NCBI GenBank assembly: GCA_007644065.1 | Contig: VJWN01000001.1 | Coordinates: forward strand, 2,804,340-2,868,339 | Reading direction: 5' to 3' | Origin: Margaritispora aquatica | Taxonomy: Eukaryota > Ascomycota > Leotiomycetes > Helotiales > Discinellaceae | DNA length: 64,000 bases | Shown here: positions 44,378 through 57,066 of the stretch, piece after piece | How the letters are laid out: every line of letters begins with the position of its first letter | Numbering within the stretch: position 1 is the first letter of the stretch | Notes under the pieces: generated by a model | Seen by the model: the letters and a program-made list of their open reading frames with translations, nothing else | Told to the model about the DNA's origin: nothing | Database searches by the model: none | Translations under genes and position numbers: made by a program

Positions 44378-44650
44378 CGTTCATGTATCGCAGCTCATTT
44401 GCTGGATCTGAAGTGTAGTGGAATGTAGCTGTACACATGGAAATGTGGATGAAGCGAAAGGTATGGGTTTGAAAACTGGAATTGGAGGATGAGAAGGATG
44501 CCTTTCAACAGAGAAAATGGGAAAACGGAGGTTGGATGCCAAACAAGTGTCCGTTTAAGTAGATAGATATATTATTTGTAATGAACGATTATGCTAGGCC
44601 AGGGAAACAAACAATGAGCTCTAACTCCCACAATCTTCAGCCAGTTCTAT

Positions 44651-45555
44651 CTATACCGTGATTCCATTTCCAGTGACCCCAGTAAGATGCTTGAATCCAT
44701 AGTCATTCATCTCGACATGCTTTAACCCATTCCCACTCAACGGCTTGACCTGCACAGCAGGCGTCGGCTTGACGGTTTCCGTCTTACTCTCCTCCTTATA
44801 ACTCCCCTTAAACACCTTCTCAAATGGTCCCTCGTTCATCCTGACCTTAGGCTTCAACCCCGCAAACTTCCACACCCCATCGACCTTGGTGTAGTAATGC
44901 TCATTGGTAGCATGACTGTGGCCCTTGAGCTTGACCTCCGTGCGGGCAGCGGTCGTGTACACGATGTGTGCTGCGCGCAGCTGGTGGTGTCCGATAACTT
45001 GGGTGTCGGACACCCGCTCCCAGCGCGTCGCACCAAGCAAGTGCTGTGTCGCGACGCATGGGTCACCGAGGAAATCGTCGTCCGTGATCATGGCCATGAA
45101 GTCCGCGGCGGGCATGGCGGGCCAGCACGCCTTGCCGATGTCGGTGTAGTCCACGAGGAGGGTTGGGGCGATGATGGATTTTAGGCGAGCCCAGTCCTGG
45201 GGGTGAGTGTTAGACTTTTGCTTTGCTTTGCTTGTTTGAATTGAAGATTCGGAGAGGGGTGGACTTTGGCTGGGCTGAATTGGAATGGGTGGGAGTGTGG
45301 TAAGGGCGAGGCGAAGCGAGATCTGGGTAGGAAATGGCGAGGAATGGTTCTCGTGCGTGTTTGCTTACCTTTGCATCGTAGCTATCTCCCCAGTTGAACA
45401 AGCAGGCTTCGAGATCAAGGTAATCTGTGAACATGTGAGTTTGTCATTTTTTGGCTCCTGATTGTAATAAAAGACATACCTTCAAATGAGATTCTCTTTG
45501 AGCTACTCCATAGTCTAGGCTTCTCTTCGTCAAAGGAGATTGTGAATGAAGGCAT
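44651..45555 (-). CDS. Scytalone dehydratase-like enzyme (NTF2-like fold)
   Basis: Three exons: 45480-45555, 45369-45424, 44651-45196; 225 aa. Dehydratases of this fold act in DHN-melanin synthesis (scytalone to trihydroxynaphthalene) and, as paralogues, in anthraquinone-type pathways. Catalytic-site residues visible: Tyr and Asp in NWGDSYDAKDW, Tyr in LLVDYTDIG, His in ATQHLLGATRWERV, His in GHHQLRAAH and Asn in HSHATNEHYY. The active-site Ser of melanin enzymes (HSAN stretch) is Ala here, and the usual DYRSF is DYTDI. A C-terminal extension of about 50 residues is also unusual (family about 170-190 aa). It is divergent from the reductase gene and close to a polyketide synthase. I place it in the family firmly, in the melanin pathway only tentatively. 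Confidence 0.88.
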
Positions 45556-46966
45556 TTTCAAATGTGATAAATGTGATTAAAAAAAGAGAAATTTGATATG
45601 TTTGTCAGAGTGCTAAGGGAATGGTTGTGAATTGAAAAGACGTGAATAGAAAGATGTGAATGATATGAAAAGAAGGAGTCTCTGGATGGGAGTTCAACCT
45701 ATATAATAAGCACTAGCTTGTTCACCAGGGTGGTAACTCGTCAACTCGTATAATGTACCCCACTTCTCCTGGCATTCCAAGTCTCGGTACCGTCTTCAAA
45801 CCTCAAGCCAAATCCAAGAATACTTCAAAGTCATCGCTCGCTTGATCAACGTGCCTCGCTGCTCGCTCAACATGAAATGTCAAAGGGTCGCATCAACATA
45901 GCGGCGAGTCCAAGTTGTACAACCTCGCTAAACTGAAAGAGAAGAATTTTAAGACTATGAGACGGACTTGAGTAGCAGAATGGAACGGATGCCTTTCGCC
46001 GTTTGAGGGTGTCGTATTCACCCGCTCGCATGGTGAAGATATTCGACTCTGGATGAATATCAAATTGATAGAACAAAAGTCAACGTCTACAAGGTACCAG
46101 GTTCATAGTTATTCCGGATTGACGAGCTTGGACACTTGAGGTAGCGTTTCGGAAGATACGAGGGCACGGAGGGCTCCATAGTTAACCGTTCTAGTGGACG
46201 CCAATGGTGGGGTCAACCGTGAGCGTGAACATGAACCATGGTACCCCTTGTGCGTCTGAGGGCAGTCCCTAGCAAGCCACACCAAGATGGCGCGATGGAA
46301 CACTCAGACCCATGCTGATCCCGCATGCTCTTTACAATCATCATTCCGTTGATGCGCGTTGACATGCACATGGTTGATGCGATGCGATGGTATGCACTCT
46401 TTGATCGACGCACGAAATGGGTGGAGCAAGCCTTGGATTTCAATTTGCTGACATGCGACCTACAACGAGGATCACAACTTGATCCGTATTTGACGGTAGG
46501 TGATAGTCTCTGAAACGAAACAACTTCACAGAACATTCTACAAGATCAAGTAGATTTCTAGAACCACGCTTGGTCCAAAGGAGCAGTAACGCGTAGAAGA
46601 AGATCCACTAAGCACTGGCTTTCATCCAGCCAACAAGTAGTAGACCTACTCACTCTGTAGCACATCCTTAGACATTTCAATACAGCTTCCACTTTTTGAC
46701 TTGGTAAACGAGGACTCGAAACAATGCGCTAGTGGCTTGACAGGAGGTGTTGGGATGGAGCTGATGAGACGTTCAGACATATCGTATCTTGCTAAATTGT
46801 CGAGGGACTGAGTGTGCATAGAGGCTATGCTGTAGTTTATATAACAAGGCACTGCCTTCTGGCAACATCTACCTCAAGCCATTCAACTGTCCTGAAATAA
46901 TCACTATTATCCTATTCCATTACCTCCGCACCAAGCACGAATTCACCAGAAGACAACAATAGCACA
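45556..46966. promoter_or_regulatory. Divergent upstream region, dehydratase-like and reductase genes
   Basis: 1.4 kb between the two divergent starts. Co-regulation is likely from arrangement only. The frame at 46213-46536 (minus) is not convincing. Confidence 0.4.
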
Positions 46967-48102
46967 ATGGGCTCCATCGGTACTCCTAAGTATTTCTCAG
47001 GCCAAAGCCTGGAGGGAAAAGTGTATGTATTCTTGATCACTCTGACTATTTTCATCACTTGATGCTCTTAAACTGGTCAATCCAGCTTAGCAAATTTGAC
47101 TCCAGATCTATACTGACAGATGTAGTGCGCTCATCACCGGATCTGGACGTGGAATTGGAAAAGGAATTGCTCTCGAGCTTGCCAGCAGAGGTGCTTCAAT
47201 TGTCATCAACTATGCGAACACAGCAAAAGGGGCTCAAGCAACAGTCTCTGAGATCGAGATGATTGGTAGCAAAGCCATGTAAGCATAGTCTTCTCTTTCA
47301 GTTTTGATACGAGACGTTGTGACACACGCATCAGAACTCGTCCTTGGATTGTGATCTCTGTTGCTAGAAGGACTTACTAACGACAACAGTGCCATCCAAG
47401 CGGATGTATCAAAGCCTGCTGAGGTCGCTCGCCTTTTCCAAGAAGCGAAAGCCCACTTCGGCCATATCGACATCGTGATGTCAAACTCCGGAACCGAAAG
47501 TTTCAAGGCAGAAGACCAGATCACCGAAGAGGACTATGACCATGTTTTCTCTCTCAATACCAAGGCTCAGTTCTTCGTGGCACAGAATGGCTTGAAGCAT
47601 TTGGAACACGGTGGAAGGATCATCCTCATGAGCTCAGTAGCCGCAACAATGTCTGGCGTCAAGAATCATGCCCTGTATGCTGGTTCCAAAGCTGCCGTCG
47701 AGGGTTTCGTTCGAAGTTTCTCTGCCGATTGTGGATTCAAGGGCATCACCGTCAACGGTATCGCCCCAGGAGGAGTGAAGACAGATATGTTTGAGCAGTA
47801 TGTCGCACCCCTCTGCGTATGTGCACCCAGCTGACAGGATCTAGAAATGCATGGCATTATGCTCCAGGAGCCACTCCAAGCTGGCCGATTGAGGCAATTG
47901 AGCAAGGTATCGCCTCCATGTGTCCACTGCAGAGAGTCGGAGTTCCGCAAGATATTGCACGAGTAGTTGCTTTCCTAGCAAGTCGAGACAGTGAATGGAT
48001 CAACGGTATGCCTTCCAAGCCCCTATGCAGCCGTCTTTGTGCCTAATACTTATTTACGTCGCAGGCCAAATCATCAAGTTATCTGGAGGATCGATTGCGT
48101 AG
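46967..48102 (+). CDS. Short-chain reductase, tetra/trihydroxynaphthalene or versicolorin reductase family
   Basis: NADPH-dependent reduction of polyphenolic polyketides. Five exons: 46967-47022, 47126-47278, 47390-47797, 47845-48005, 48065-48102; 271 aa, in frame throughout. Cofactor loop: GKVALITGSGRGIGKGIALE. Catalytic Ser in RIILMSSVAA, and Tyr and Lys in HALYAGSKAAVEGF. IAPGGVKTDMF and the C-terminal LASRDSEWINGQIIKLSGGS are typical of this group. The loop after TDMF (NAWHYAPGATPSWPIEAIEQ) differs from melanin naphthol reductases as I know them (there HAVCREYIP). To my recollection it is closer to the anthraquinone (versicolorin-type) branch. Its divergent neighbour is the dehydratase-like gene; next downstream is the Zn2Cys6 regulator. 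Confidence 0.9.
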
Positions 48103-50248
48103 ATGAAACTGGTGGGATTTCCATAGACGGCGTTTAGAGCAGTTCAAGAAATGAATAATCTTTCAATGGCATGGCATATAGGGCAGCCCGCAGAGAAATG
48201 GATAGCATAGCGCTAGCATTAATAAACACTAAGCACATATTCATCTCCATGATTAGTACATTGAATGGAGGTCGTGATTGACTAAGCAAGGTCGTGTATG
48301 AGTGAAAAGTGTTCCATTGAGTTCGAAATTTGAAGATGGTATGTGGGCTGGCTGTGATGGTTTGATGTTTGATGTTTTTGGTGTTTGATGTTTGTACTCG
48401 CGACGGCGACCGGGTTCAGATAAGACAGTAGTCACGTTATCTTTGGTTGAAGGGCGCGGTACAGGATCGACCTCATCCTCATCCCCATCCTAGTCCATAT
48501 AGTATTCATTCACAATACTCATCTCTCAATATGATACAATTCTATTCATCTCGTCTGTGTCGTCTGTATAATGCCAATCAATTCGAAAGATGTCAACTTT
48601 AAAGGCATTGTTGTTATGTCAAAATGGGATGGAGTCTACTGACATTATCAATATATCAGTATTTTGATCGGATGATTTGTTATCCAGACATTCAACAATC
48701 TCATGACCCAATTTGATTGTCATATCTTTGTTCCCTGCCGGTAAATAAGTTACTACAATCACTTCACCAATCATCATTTTGGCGGGTCCCCAATCACTCA
48801 ACATTCTCGATGGACTATGGACAATCCCAAACACAGATGATACGCTTTGGTCCCTCACAACATCCTATCGTCCCCTCAACATCATCGTCCGAAGATCAAA
48901 AGAAAAGAAAGGAAAGGAAACAAAAGGAAAGTTTTGAAGTCTCCAAGTATTGGCCAGCCATTCAAAATGGAACATCGGGGCACTCGTTTTCGTCTCCGTC
49001 TCCGTCTTCGTTTTCGTTTCGTTCTCTCACGAGAGCTCTGCCAAAGTTAAGGTCAAATCTATGTCAAACAGAAAAGATACGTTCGAGTTCAACCTTCGGT
49101 GTTATGAGAATACTAGTAAACACAAAAGGAAAACAATCTATTCACCTCGAATCAGGTGTGTTATCTAAACAATTCGCCAAGGTACAGGCACAGACAATCA
49201 AGATCTCATATATACAGTCAGAGGCTCAGAAAAGGTTATGATATTCATTTGGTCTACATTGACAGTAGCTTTCAACTTCCGGATGTTGAAACGTGCTTAC
49301 GTTTCTTTTCTTCGAGTGACAAACAGAACTCTGCATCTTCTCAAAAGTCAAGACAAACGATGGCTAGATAATTGAGAGTGTGCAAGTCGCTTGGACAGTT
49401 GCACGATTATGACGTTTCCTATATCGTTGCTCTGGTTTCAGCTTCATCTATTGTTTTTCTCTTTCAATACGTAGAACTCCGGATTCCGAATGGAATCAGA
49501 AGCAGAAGAAGGGTCCTCTTAGTCTAGGGTACCTCGGCTTCATTCGATCTTTTGAAAGAATAAGCCTGTCTACTGAATCAATCATTCCTCATGATTCGTT
49601 AATGTAAGGATTCGTGTCGAACAACAACTAGGCAGGTGTTTTGACTATTGTTTGGGTGACGGGCTCAAAACCTCCGTTGATACAATCATTAGCACAGAGC
49701 GCCAATCTTTCATACACAAAGTGGAGGTCAGCAATGGCCTTGTGGTGCTCATAACTTCAAGGAATCTTCCTTGATTGTTCTGACACGTAACACCGTATCT
49801 GGGTCATCTGAATTTGTAGTCGATACGTCTTTTGTACTTCCTCTCGATTTAAACAACGAATGCATGACTATTCCGCGCGTCTACGCAGACTAGCACAAGT
49901 CAGGTCCCAGCAATTCTGTCGCAGATCTAACGAAGAAGATTGCATTCCAGATCTAGTGCCTGGACATCAGCACTTCCCAACGTACGAAACTAGATTCAAT
50001 AAACATTTGAGCTGCTTTGAACCACTGTGGTTCTCCGCATCAACCAGCGGCCCGATCGTTGCATAACCTTCAATTCGGAGAGTTTATACAGCCCGCACCG
50101 GTTTCCTTTCGGACGAATACTTGGATCATATAAGAGAGCAAGGAAGACTTGAGCTTGAACATAGCTTAGGAACCTGTCTCACTGGTTCTCTGTAGTGAAA
50201 TTTGAATGCTAATTGTCAACTTTACTATCCCAGCTATTCTATAACATT
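48103..50248. other. Intergenic
   Basis: About 2.1 kb between two plus-strand genes. Frames such as 48717-49241 have random, Ser/Lys-rich composition. Includes a TTTGATGTTTG run near 48360-48395. No gene supported. Confidence 0.5.
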
Positions 50249-52511
50249 ATGGTCAATACAGGAAAGCCCTCTCGGGGCTGTTATATGTGCAGAGCAAGTA
50301 TGTAATCCTTCCCACTGCCACATACGCCTAGCTAATGTTTGGGTTTCAATAGGACGAATCAAGGTACATATTCACAAAGACCTAGTTGCCAGAGCCATAC
50401 TAATTGTCAACACAGTGTGATGAGGGCAAGCCTGGCTGTATGAGATGTCAGAAGAGTAAGAGGGTGTGCCCAGGATATCGAGATGCCTTCGAACTTAAGT
50501 TGCGCGAGGATAGCAAATTGTCGAAGAAGAAGCCATCTCGGCGGAATAGTCCAACCTTCGACCCGCATGCCAGAACCCTTTCGCGGGATCTCTTCTGTGA
50601 AGCTAGGATTGAGTCAGTGGAGGACTTCTCGAATTTTACTCCGCAAACTGTTACCACTTTGCCAATAGGGCACCGAAGAGTTCGGTCTGAATCCAGCATA
50701 TACACCAACGACTTTGTCCCAGACTTCATGGGGAGTCAGTCCGCGGTACAAGTACATCGGAACCATATCTTCCTGACATCACATATGGCAACACCGGTAC
50801 ACCAACAAGCGGCCTGCTATTTCCTATCCAACTTTGTGATGTTGCCTAAGGAAAGTACTGTTCGTGGCTACCTCGACTTTATTCTTCCGCTCCTGCAGTA
50901 TCAGCAAAGCAAACCGCTGTTGCACGCATTTTCCGCGGCAGCTTTAGCAGCTTTGGCGACTCGTCCGAATTCGAAAGCCCTGCTGCGCCAAGCAGATTTG
51001 TGGTACGTGGATGCGTTGAAGGAGATTAATGCCGCGCTTAAAGATCCGGTTATCGCTTCGAAAGACTCTACTCTTGCGGCAATTATGCTTCTTGCTTCAT
51101 TTGAGGTAATTGCGATTCTTCTCCTTGAAAGAGAGTCAATATTGACAGGCTTACAGCAACTTGTGCCATCGAGAATGAAAGTCGGAGGATGGACTTCTCA
51201 CATTGATGGAGCGGTGGCCTTGATTAAATCACGACCGAGGAATACCTGGAACTCGGATTCATTCAGAGATATGTTCGTAGCAGTTCGTGCAAATATGGTA
51301 GGACTTCCGTCTCTCATTATCCTTATCTTCAGCGAAAACTAATTTAGTCAGACAATCCAGTGTATTGCAAATGCTCGAGGAGCTGATCCGGATATTGATT
51401 GGTTATGCATATCTATGAATGATCGCATCATGGATGATATTGCTAGAATAAATCTGAAAATGGCCCAGCTACGAGCAGACAACGACAAAATCACGCCAAC
51501 AGCTTTACACACCACAGAAAACCTTGAGAAAGTGTTGAAACTCCTCAGGCGAGCAGAATCACTTGAGAAGGAGTATGTGCAATGGATCGAACATCTCACG
51601 CCAGCCTGGAGTATCAAGACAATCGCTTGGATAGATCCGGGCATTGACAACCTCGCGACATCTATTGTACATCCAGGAAAAGTAGTGGCATTCGGTGAGC
51701 TATACATGGCATATTACTTCAACTGTGTTCGTGCGTGCAGAATTTACATATGGACCACCATTCTCCGATGCGTGGCATGGATGAACAATCCAAGAGACTA
51801 TAGACTCAGTCCCGAATACTCCGCAGCATCTGTCGCGTGTCGCCAGCTGATCGAGGACATAGTTGCTGGTGTTCCCTACTTCTTTGGTTGGAATGGTGAA
51901 AAAACTACTGCAAATGCTTATCATAGTATTTTTGCTTGTGGTGACAGTGGAGACACGAACATTCGAGGTCTCGCTGGCATCTTCATAATGTGGCCTATTT
52001 TCACCGCGGCAGCCTCAGATTTCGCCTCGCCATCCCAACGTATTTACCTTCGTGGGAGATTGAGGTTCATTGCTGAGGAGATGGGCATTAATCAGGCACA
52101 GATATTGCTTCAAGTATGTTATTTTATCACCAACAGCGAGCTTACTATCTAACAATTACACAGGCGCAATTCCTCCACCCATCATTATACATCGCTCGCG
52201 AAAGAGCTAACCTCGGCCCCTCAACCAGAAATTCAGAGAACACAGACTTCTCCTCCGCCGAAGGCGCACTCCCATCATCTGACATGCGCGTCTCAAGACC
52301 AAGACTTGAGTCAAATTGGATCCCCAGAAGTTTCCACCGACTGCCAAGCCCAGAGGAAGAGAATCCCATGACTTTGTCAGAAGAAATCTCGCAGGATATC
52401 ACGGGATTGATAGTGCCAGAAAAAGCCAACTGTGGTTTCGTGTCAGATCATGACATCAACATGTCCAATATTTACAGGCTTGAGCTCGCGAACCCTGGAT
52501 TCCTTCCGTGA
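50249..52511 (+). CDS. Zn(II)2Cys6 transcription factor
   Basis: Likely pathway-specific regulator of the neighbouring polyketide genes. Six exons: 50249-50297, 50353-50363 (11 nt), 50416-51105, 51157-51297, 51352-52113, 52164-52511; 666 aa, all joins in frame. The zinc cluster is complete only after splicing two introns: SRGCYMCRARRIKCDE, then GKPGCMRCQKSKRVCPGY, a perfect C-x2-C-x6-C-x6-C-x2-C-x6-C. A fungal TF middle-homology region follows (LLASFEQLVPSRMKVGGW, TSHIDGAVALIKSRP). Two of the introns (51106-51156, 51298-51351) are multiples of three and open, so retention would not break the frame. An uncorrected reading would miss the first half of the DNA-binding domain. Confidence 0.88.
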
Positions 52512-55500
52512 TTTCGTTTTGCTTCTCGCTCAATCTACTTTAGGCTTCGAATCTAAGAGTACCTTCAATGTCTCGGCAGACGAGTGGGGAGGCGTTATTC
52601 CATGTTAACATGTAGTTTTTCTTTTCTTTTTGTGTTTTGGTCATTATTTGGTGATGGATTTGAGTTAGATCAATTTGATCATTGGGATCGATGGATGTCT
52701 TGTTGCACTGCAGGGCAGTGCATATCAATATTTATGAGTAAGCGAAATATACGAAAATGAGAAGGAACGAACGAGGTGCGAGGGCAATAACGAGGCAGGC
52801 CAGGGAAATGGAGGGAGGGGGTGGTCCAAAAAAGCTTTTGACTATCGATTTTGTTAGCCGTCCCGCTTAGTGGGATGTGTAGATGAGATTCAGTCCAAAT
52901 TCCGTTGGCGTGGAAGGCACAGTGCTAAGCTAAGGCAGGGCATTTGTTAGAGTAAGGTATTATTGTAAACTACAGATACGAATTGATGATTGGATGAACT
53001 TCTCAGGGCGTTATGCAAATCTTTTTTCTTTGTTCCTGGTGCCCTGGCCTGGAAATAGCCCTTTGGCGTAGTGTCGCTTATGCGATGGTACTATTGTCTT
53101 AGGTTCGAGCGGGGATGGTGGTATCGAATACACATCGCTGCAAAGATCATGTTGAAAATCACACAACTTGAAGGGATTTTCGTGTAACGTTAAGTGGTAT
53201 CCAGATCTAGGTAGGACAAACTCGATGCATGGAAGCGGACTTTCCATTCCCTCAGCTCGGCAGCATTTAGTCGCTCGTCTTCGGTTAGTCAATCTATCTG
53301 AGTTGGCCACAGCGAGGAGGAAGGCTTACTGTCAGCCTGCCTCTGAGGGATGCAGGCGGGAGCGAGCCTGGCCCGCATATATCGTGGCTCGGGAGGGGAG
53401 GTTGAGGATTCACTAGTTCTCGGCATTTATTGGTACCTAAATTCTTTGTGGCTCGGCAAACATACGATTGGTTGCCAACCTTACCTTGGGATATGACCTT
53501 TTGCAAGATACAGGGCAGAGAAGGATGGGATTGGGATTGGGATTGGGATCGCGATCACGATCATGTCATGATCATGTCATATCATGTGAAATAAAAGTCA
53601 CTGACACTGGCATCGGGTCAGGCACTGTCATCTCACTGCATTTTGCAGTCTATTAGACTTTAGAGCATGGTTACACAGACGCAGTTGTTCGAAGCCTTCT
53701 CGCTTGCATCTGCAAGGCATTGCATTTCATCAAGGGGAGGTGCAGGCCGGTGTTACCATACCATCGTGAAGGAAGCTCTGGGCATCCATATTCCAAGCTC
53801 CTTCTGGATCGATGTCGACAGACGAACCAACCAAAGAATGAAAGCCACAAGTCGCAGCTGAGGAGGGGAATCTGTCGGGTACCGCACCCATACTCCAGCT
53901 GACTGCGTCTGGGATATAGGTACTTCTCCAGTGGTTGCTGAGATTTCTTGGAGAGTGGTGGTGTGTGTGTGGGTTTGGTGAGAAGATAGATAGAGCATAC
54001 TACAATCGAGATTGTGAGATGTAAGACCGCCGGATGACTGAGGTTTCGAGTTCATGAAGGTTGTCTTTCTGTCTTTCAACGGCTGAGTAGCCAAGGATGA
54101 GGCAAGCCAAGCATGTTCTCACACCAACACAACACTATCGTCGATAACAAGACCAACCAGTGGGGTGGGGATCCAAACTTGATCCTTGGAAGTGCGGTGA
54201 AGTTTTCGTAGGACAGACGTCATGTGCTTGCTGCTCTTGGTGTTTGGGTTTGAGCTGAAGAGATGTCCAGGTGTTTGGGGCTCGGCTCGGATGAGTCGGA
54301 TGGGTTGGACCTGAAGCTAATACCAAGTATTATGTTGCTAAGCGAAGAAACAAGAAGGGAGGTAGAAGGTAGAAGGTGAAACGACAGGCAACGGGAGAAT
54401 CATATCATCCGTGTGTGGGGGCACGGAAGATGTGCAGGGGAAAAGCTTGGAAGGAGATCTTTGTCTCGGGTCCTTTGCCGGGAGGGTAGAAATCCCTGTC
54501 CTTGTCATTGCCATTGTCCCTGTCCTTGGCCTTGCTCGTAATTAGCAATGACATTGACGTTGGCATGCACTGACATATATTCCTGACTCATGATATGACA
54601 GCATACCGTCGTATTGGCAGTGTATTAATAAACTCGGTGTCAGATTTCAGTCCCACACTTCTTGCCAAAGCACGTGCTAGTTCGGTGGTATGATAGTGGC
54701 AATGAGACAGTGAAGAAGGGAAGAGGGACGTGTGAGATGTTGATTGAGGCGAAAAAGCCTGAAACTGATTGAAGTGTTTGGTGGAACGAAGGTAGATGGC
54801 TAAGTGCCTAGAGCTAGTTGAATTTCTCGTGTTAGAGTAAGTCGGTAGTTATCTGATCGTGTGGACGGACGTAATGACGTGAATATGAATCAACTGGCCA
54901 TACACAAAATCACATTTTGCTTATCCACGGAGAACTACGGTTGAGTTCCTAGATCTTTGGTTTTGATATATGAAAAGTGCATTGTTTGTGCGAGGGATTA
55001 GCCTGCTTAGTGGTTTGACATATCCTTTCCACCTTGGTCTCTCTTCTCACTCTCCTTCTTCTTTCCCCTTCTTCTTTTTCGTGCTCGTGTTTGTTGAATA
55101 CTTACCATCGCAAACAATTTTGAGTTGATTTGATTTGAGTGTTGATAAGCCTTTAGTGTCAGTTGGTTAGTATGGTGGGAAAGATCACATTTTCCATCTA
55201 GTATGAAACGACGTGTACTTGTGAGGGAGAGAAACATTCAAGCACTTTTCCTAGGCCAATAGCAATCCAAAATCAAGTTCATGTATATTCCTCTTGGAAC
55301 TTCAGTCTCAAGCGTATGCAAGCAAGCCGTCCCCACGGAACCATTCAGTGCCTACCTTCCCTACTATCCTGAATTTACCCGGAGAGATTGATGTCCCGAA
55401 GACCAAAGAATAGGAGTGATTCGAATCCCCGAATCCATGAACATGGAAAGAGAAGTGATGATACCCGCGTTCGAATTTAAAGTTTGGAATTTTGAAATGT

Positions 55501-57066
55501 TGGGAATAGAGGATGGAGTTAAAATGCACTAGTTCTGTACATGAATTCTACGTGATAGAAGGGCCGAGAATTCGATAGCTTCCTCGGGGCAATAGACACA
55601 CCGAAGAACGAGATCCTATTGTTGGCTTGATAAATGAACTTTTAAAAGCCTGCTGCTGAGAGGTGAGCAAAGATGCGGCTCTGATTGACTCTGCCATTAG
55701 ACTTTACCATTTGAGCGGACCCTTCTCCGACGAGGAGCGAGATGACAGCCGACTCGCTAGTTGGTGAACTATAGGAATCTTACCTTAGCATGTAGATGAG
55801 AATTCAATAGAAAGATCACAAGCTTTTAGCTTCTAGCTTTTGCTGCGTTTTCCCAATTGATTTAAGCGAGACGTGCATACGCTCATGCGTGCGCTGTGTG
55901 TGAATCCTTCATTTTGGAAATATTCCCGTATCATCTAGACCAATAGTGACTCAAGTGTCGGATTTCCCCTTTCGCCATTCATTAGTGCAACACTTGTAAG
56001 ATGACAATGCTACCCACCCTACGTACATCCATCTGCAAACCCTAGCGATGATCAAAACCCAGAGAAGATAAATCCACGGTACCGAGGAACGAATAGGCTC
56101 AACAGTAGCGAGCGGACCATATATGCACAATGCAACATGTAAGCAGTCATGAGGCGAACAGAGACCGCGAATAGGCTCTCACGCACCGAGTGAAGGAATG
56201 CAGATATATATGTAGGGTGGAGGACAACAGTAACTTGACTTAGAGTGGCGTGCTTGATACTATCAGTAAGGTGTTGTATACCATGCAAGTGTCAAATGTG
56301 CAGCTACGTGAGAGTGCGGGAGAGGCACAGTATAGAACCTCAGAACAGAGGTGCATGTGCATGTACGTGCGGCTGCAGTAGGTTTGAGGCGGACGAGATG
56401 TGGGTTGGAGGTGGGGTGATATAATGTAGTTAGACTAAGAAATTATCAGGCTTCGGGAACTGGTAGGCAAGTGGCAAAGTACTAGGCCATGAAGATGCAT
56501 CCGCTCGTTGCAGAGGGATCAGGACCGAGCCGACGCGAGGAGAGCCTATATCACCTAGCTTCCTGCACAAGTACTGCGCCTCCACTTTGCGATCGTAGGA
56601 TGATTTTAATTTAATATAATTCAAAGACTAAAGGAGGGCGAATATCTGAACATTTCTTTCGGATTAATATTGTTCACTTGTACTTATGCCGCTTGAGAAG
56701 AATCTACTGATTGAGATAAAGCAAAAGATGCAAGATGTAAAATTAAACAGTTCATTTTTGTAAATCGAAACTAAAAGTCCAGCTAGATATTCCTCTCTAA
56801 ACTAAATGGGCACGAGAAATGGTACATAGATACCCCCGTCCAGAGCGCCAACTCAGAATTTTGCCGCTTCGTCAATATCATACATATAAACACCTCGCTT
56901 AGAAACCCCAATTGCTCACACCCAAAGAGCATGTAATAACAATATGACAGATCATGCAAGTAGAATACACCGAGACACAGCTCAGATGTAGCACGGCACA
57001 CTATTTGGACATTATACCACCGTCCAGCGGTTATTCACCCACTTCGGTTGTTCACTTAAGCCACTC
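52512..57066. other. Long gene-poor stretch
   Basis: About 4.5 kb without a supportable gene. Contains GGGATT hexamers (53525-53549) followed by ATCATGTC repeats, and CCTTGTC-like units near 54494-54535. All open frames are short. Confidence 0.5.
53525..53549. repeat. (GGGATT)n microsatellite
   Basis: About four tandem hexamers, followed by a palindromic ATCATGTCATGATCATG segment. Confidence 0.8.
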
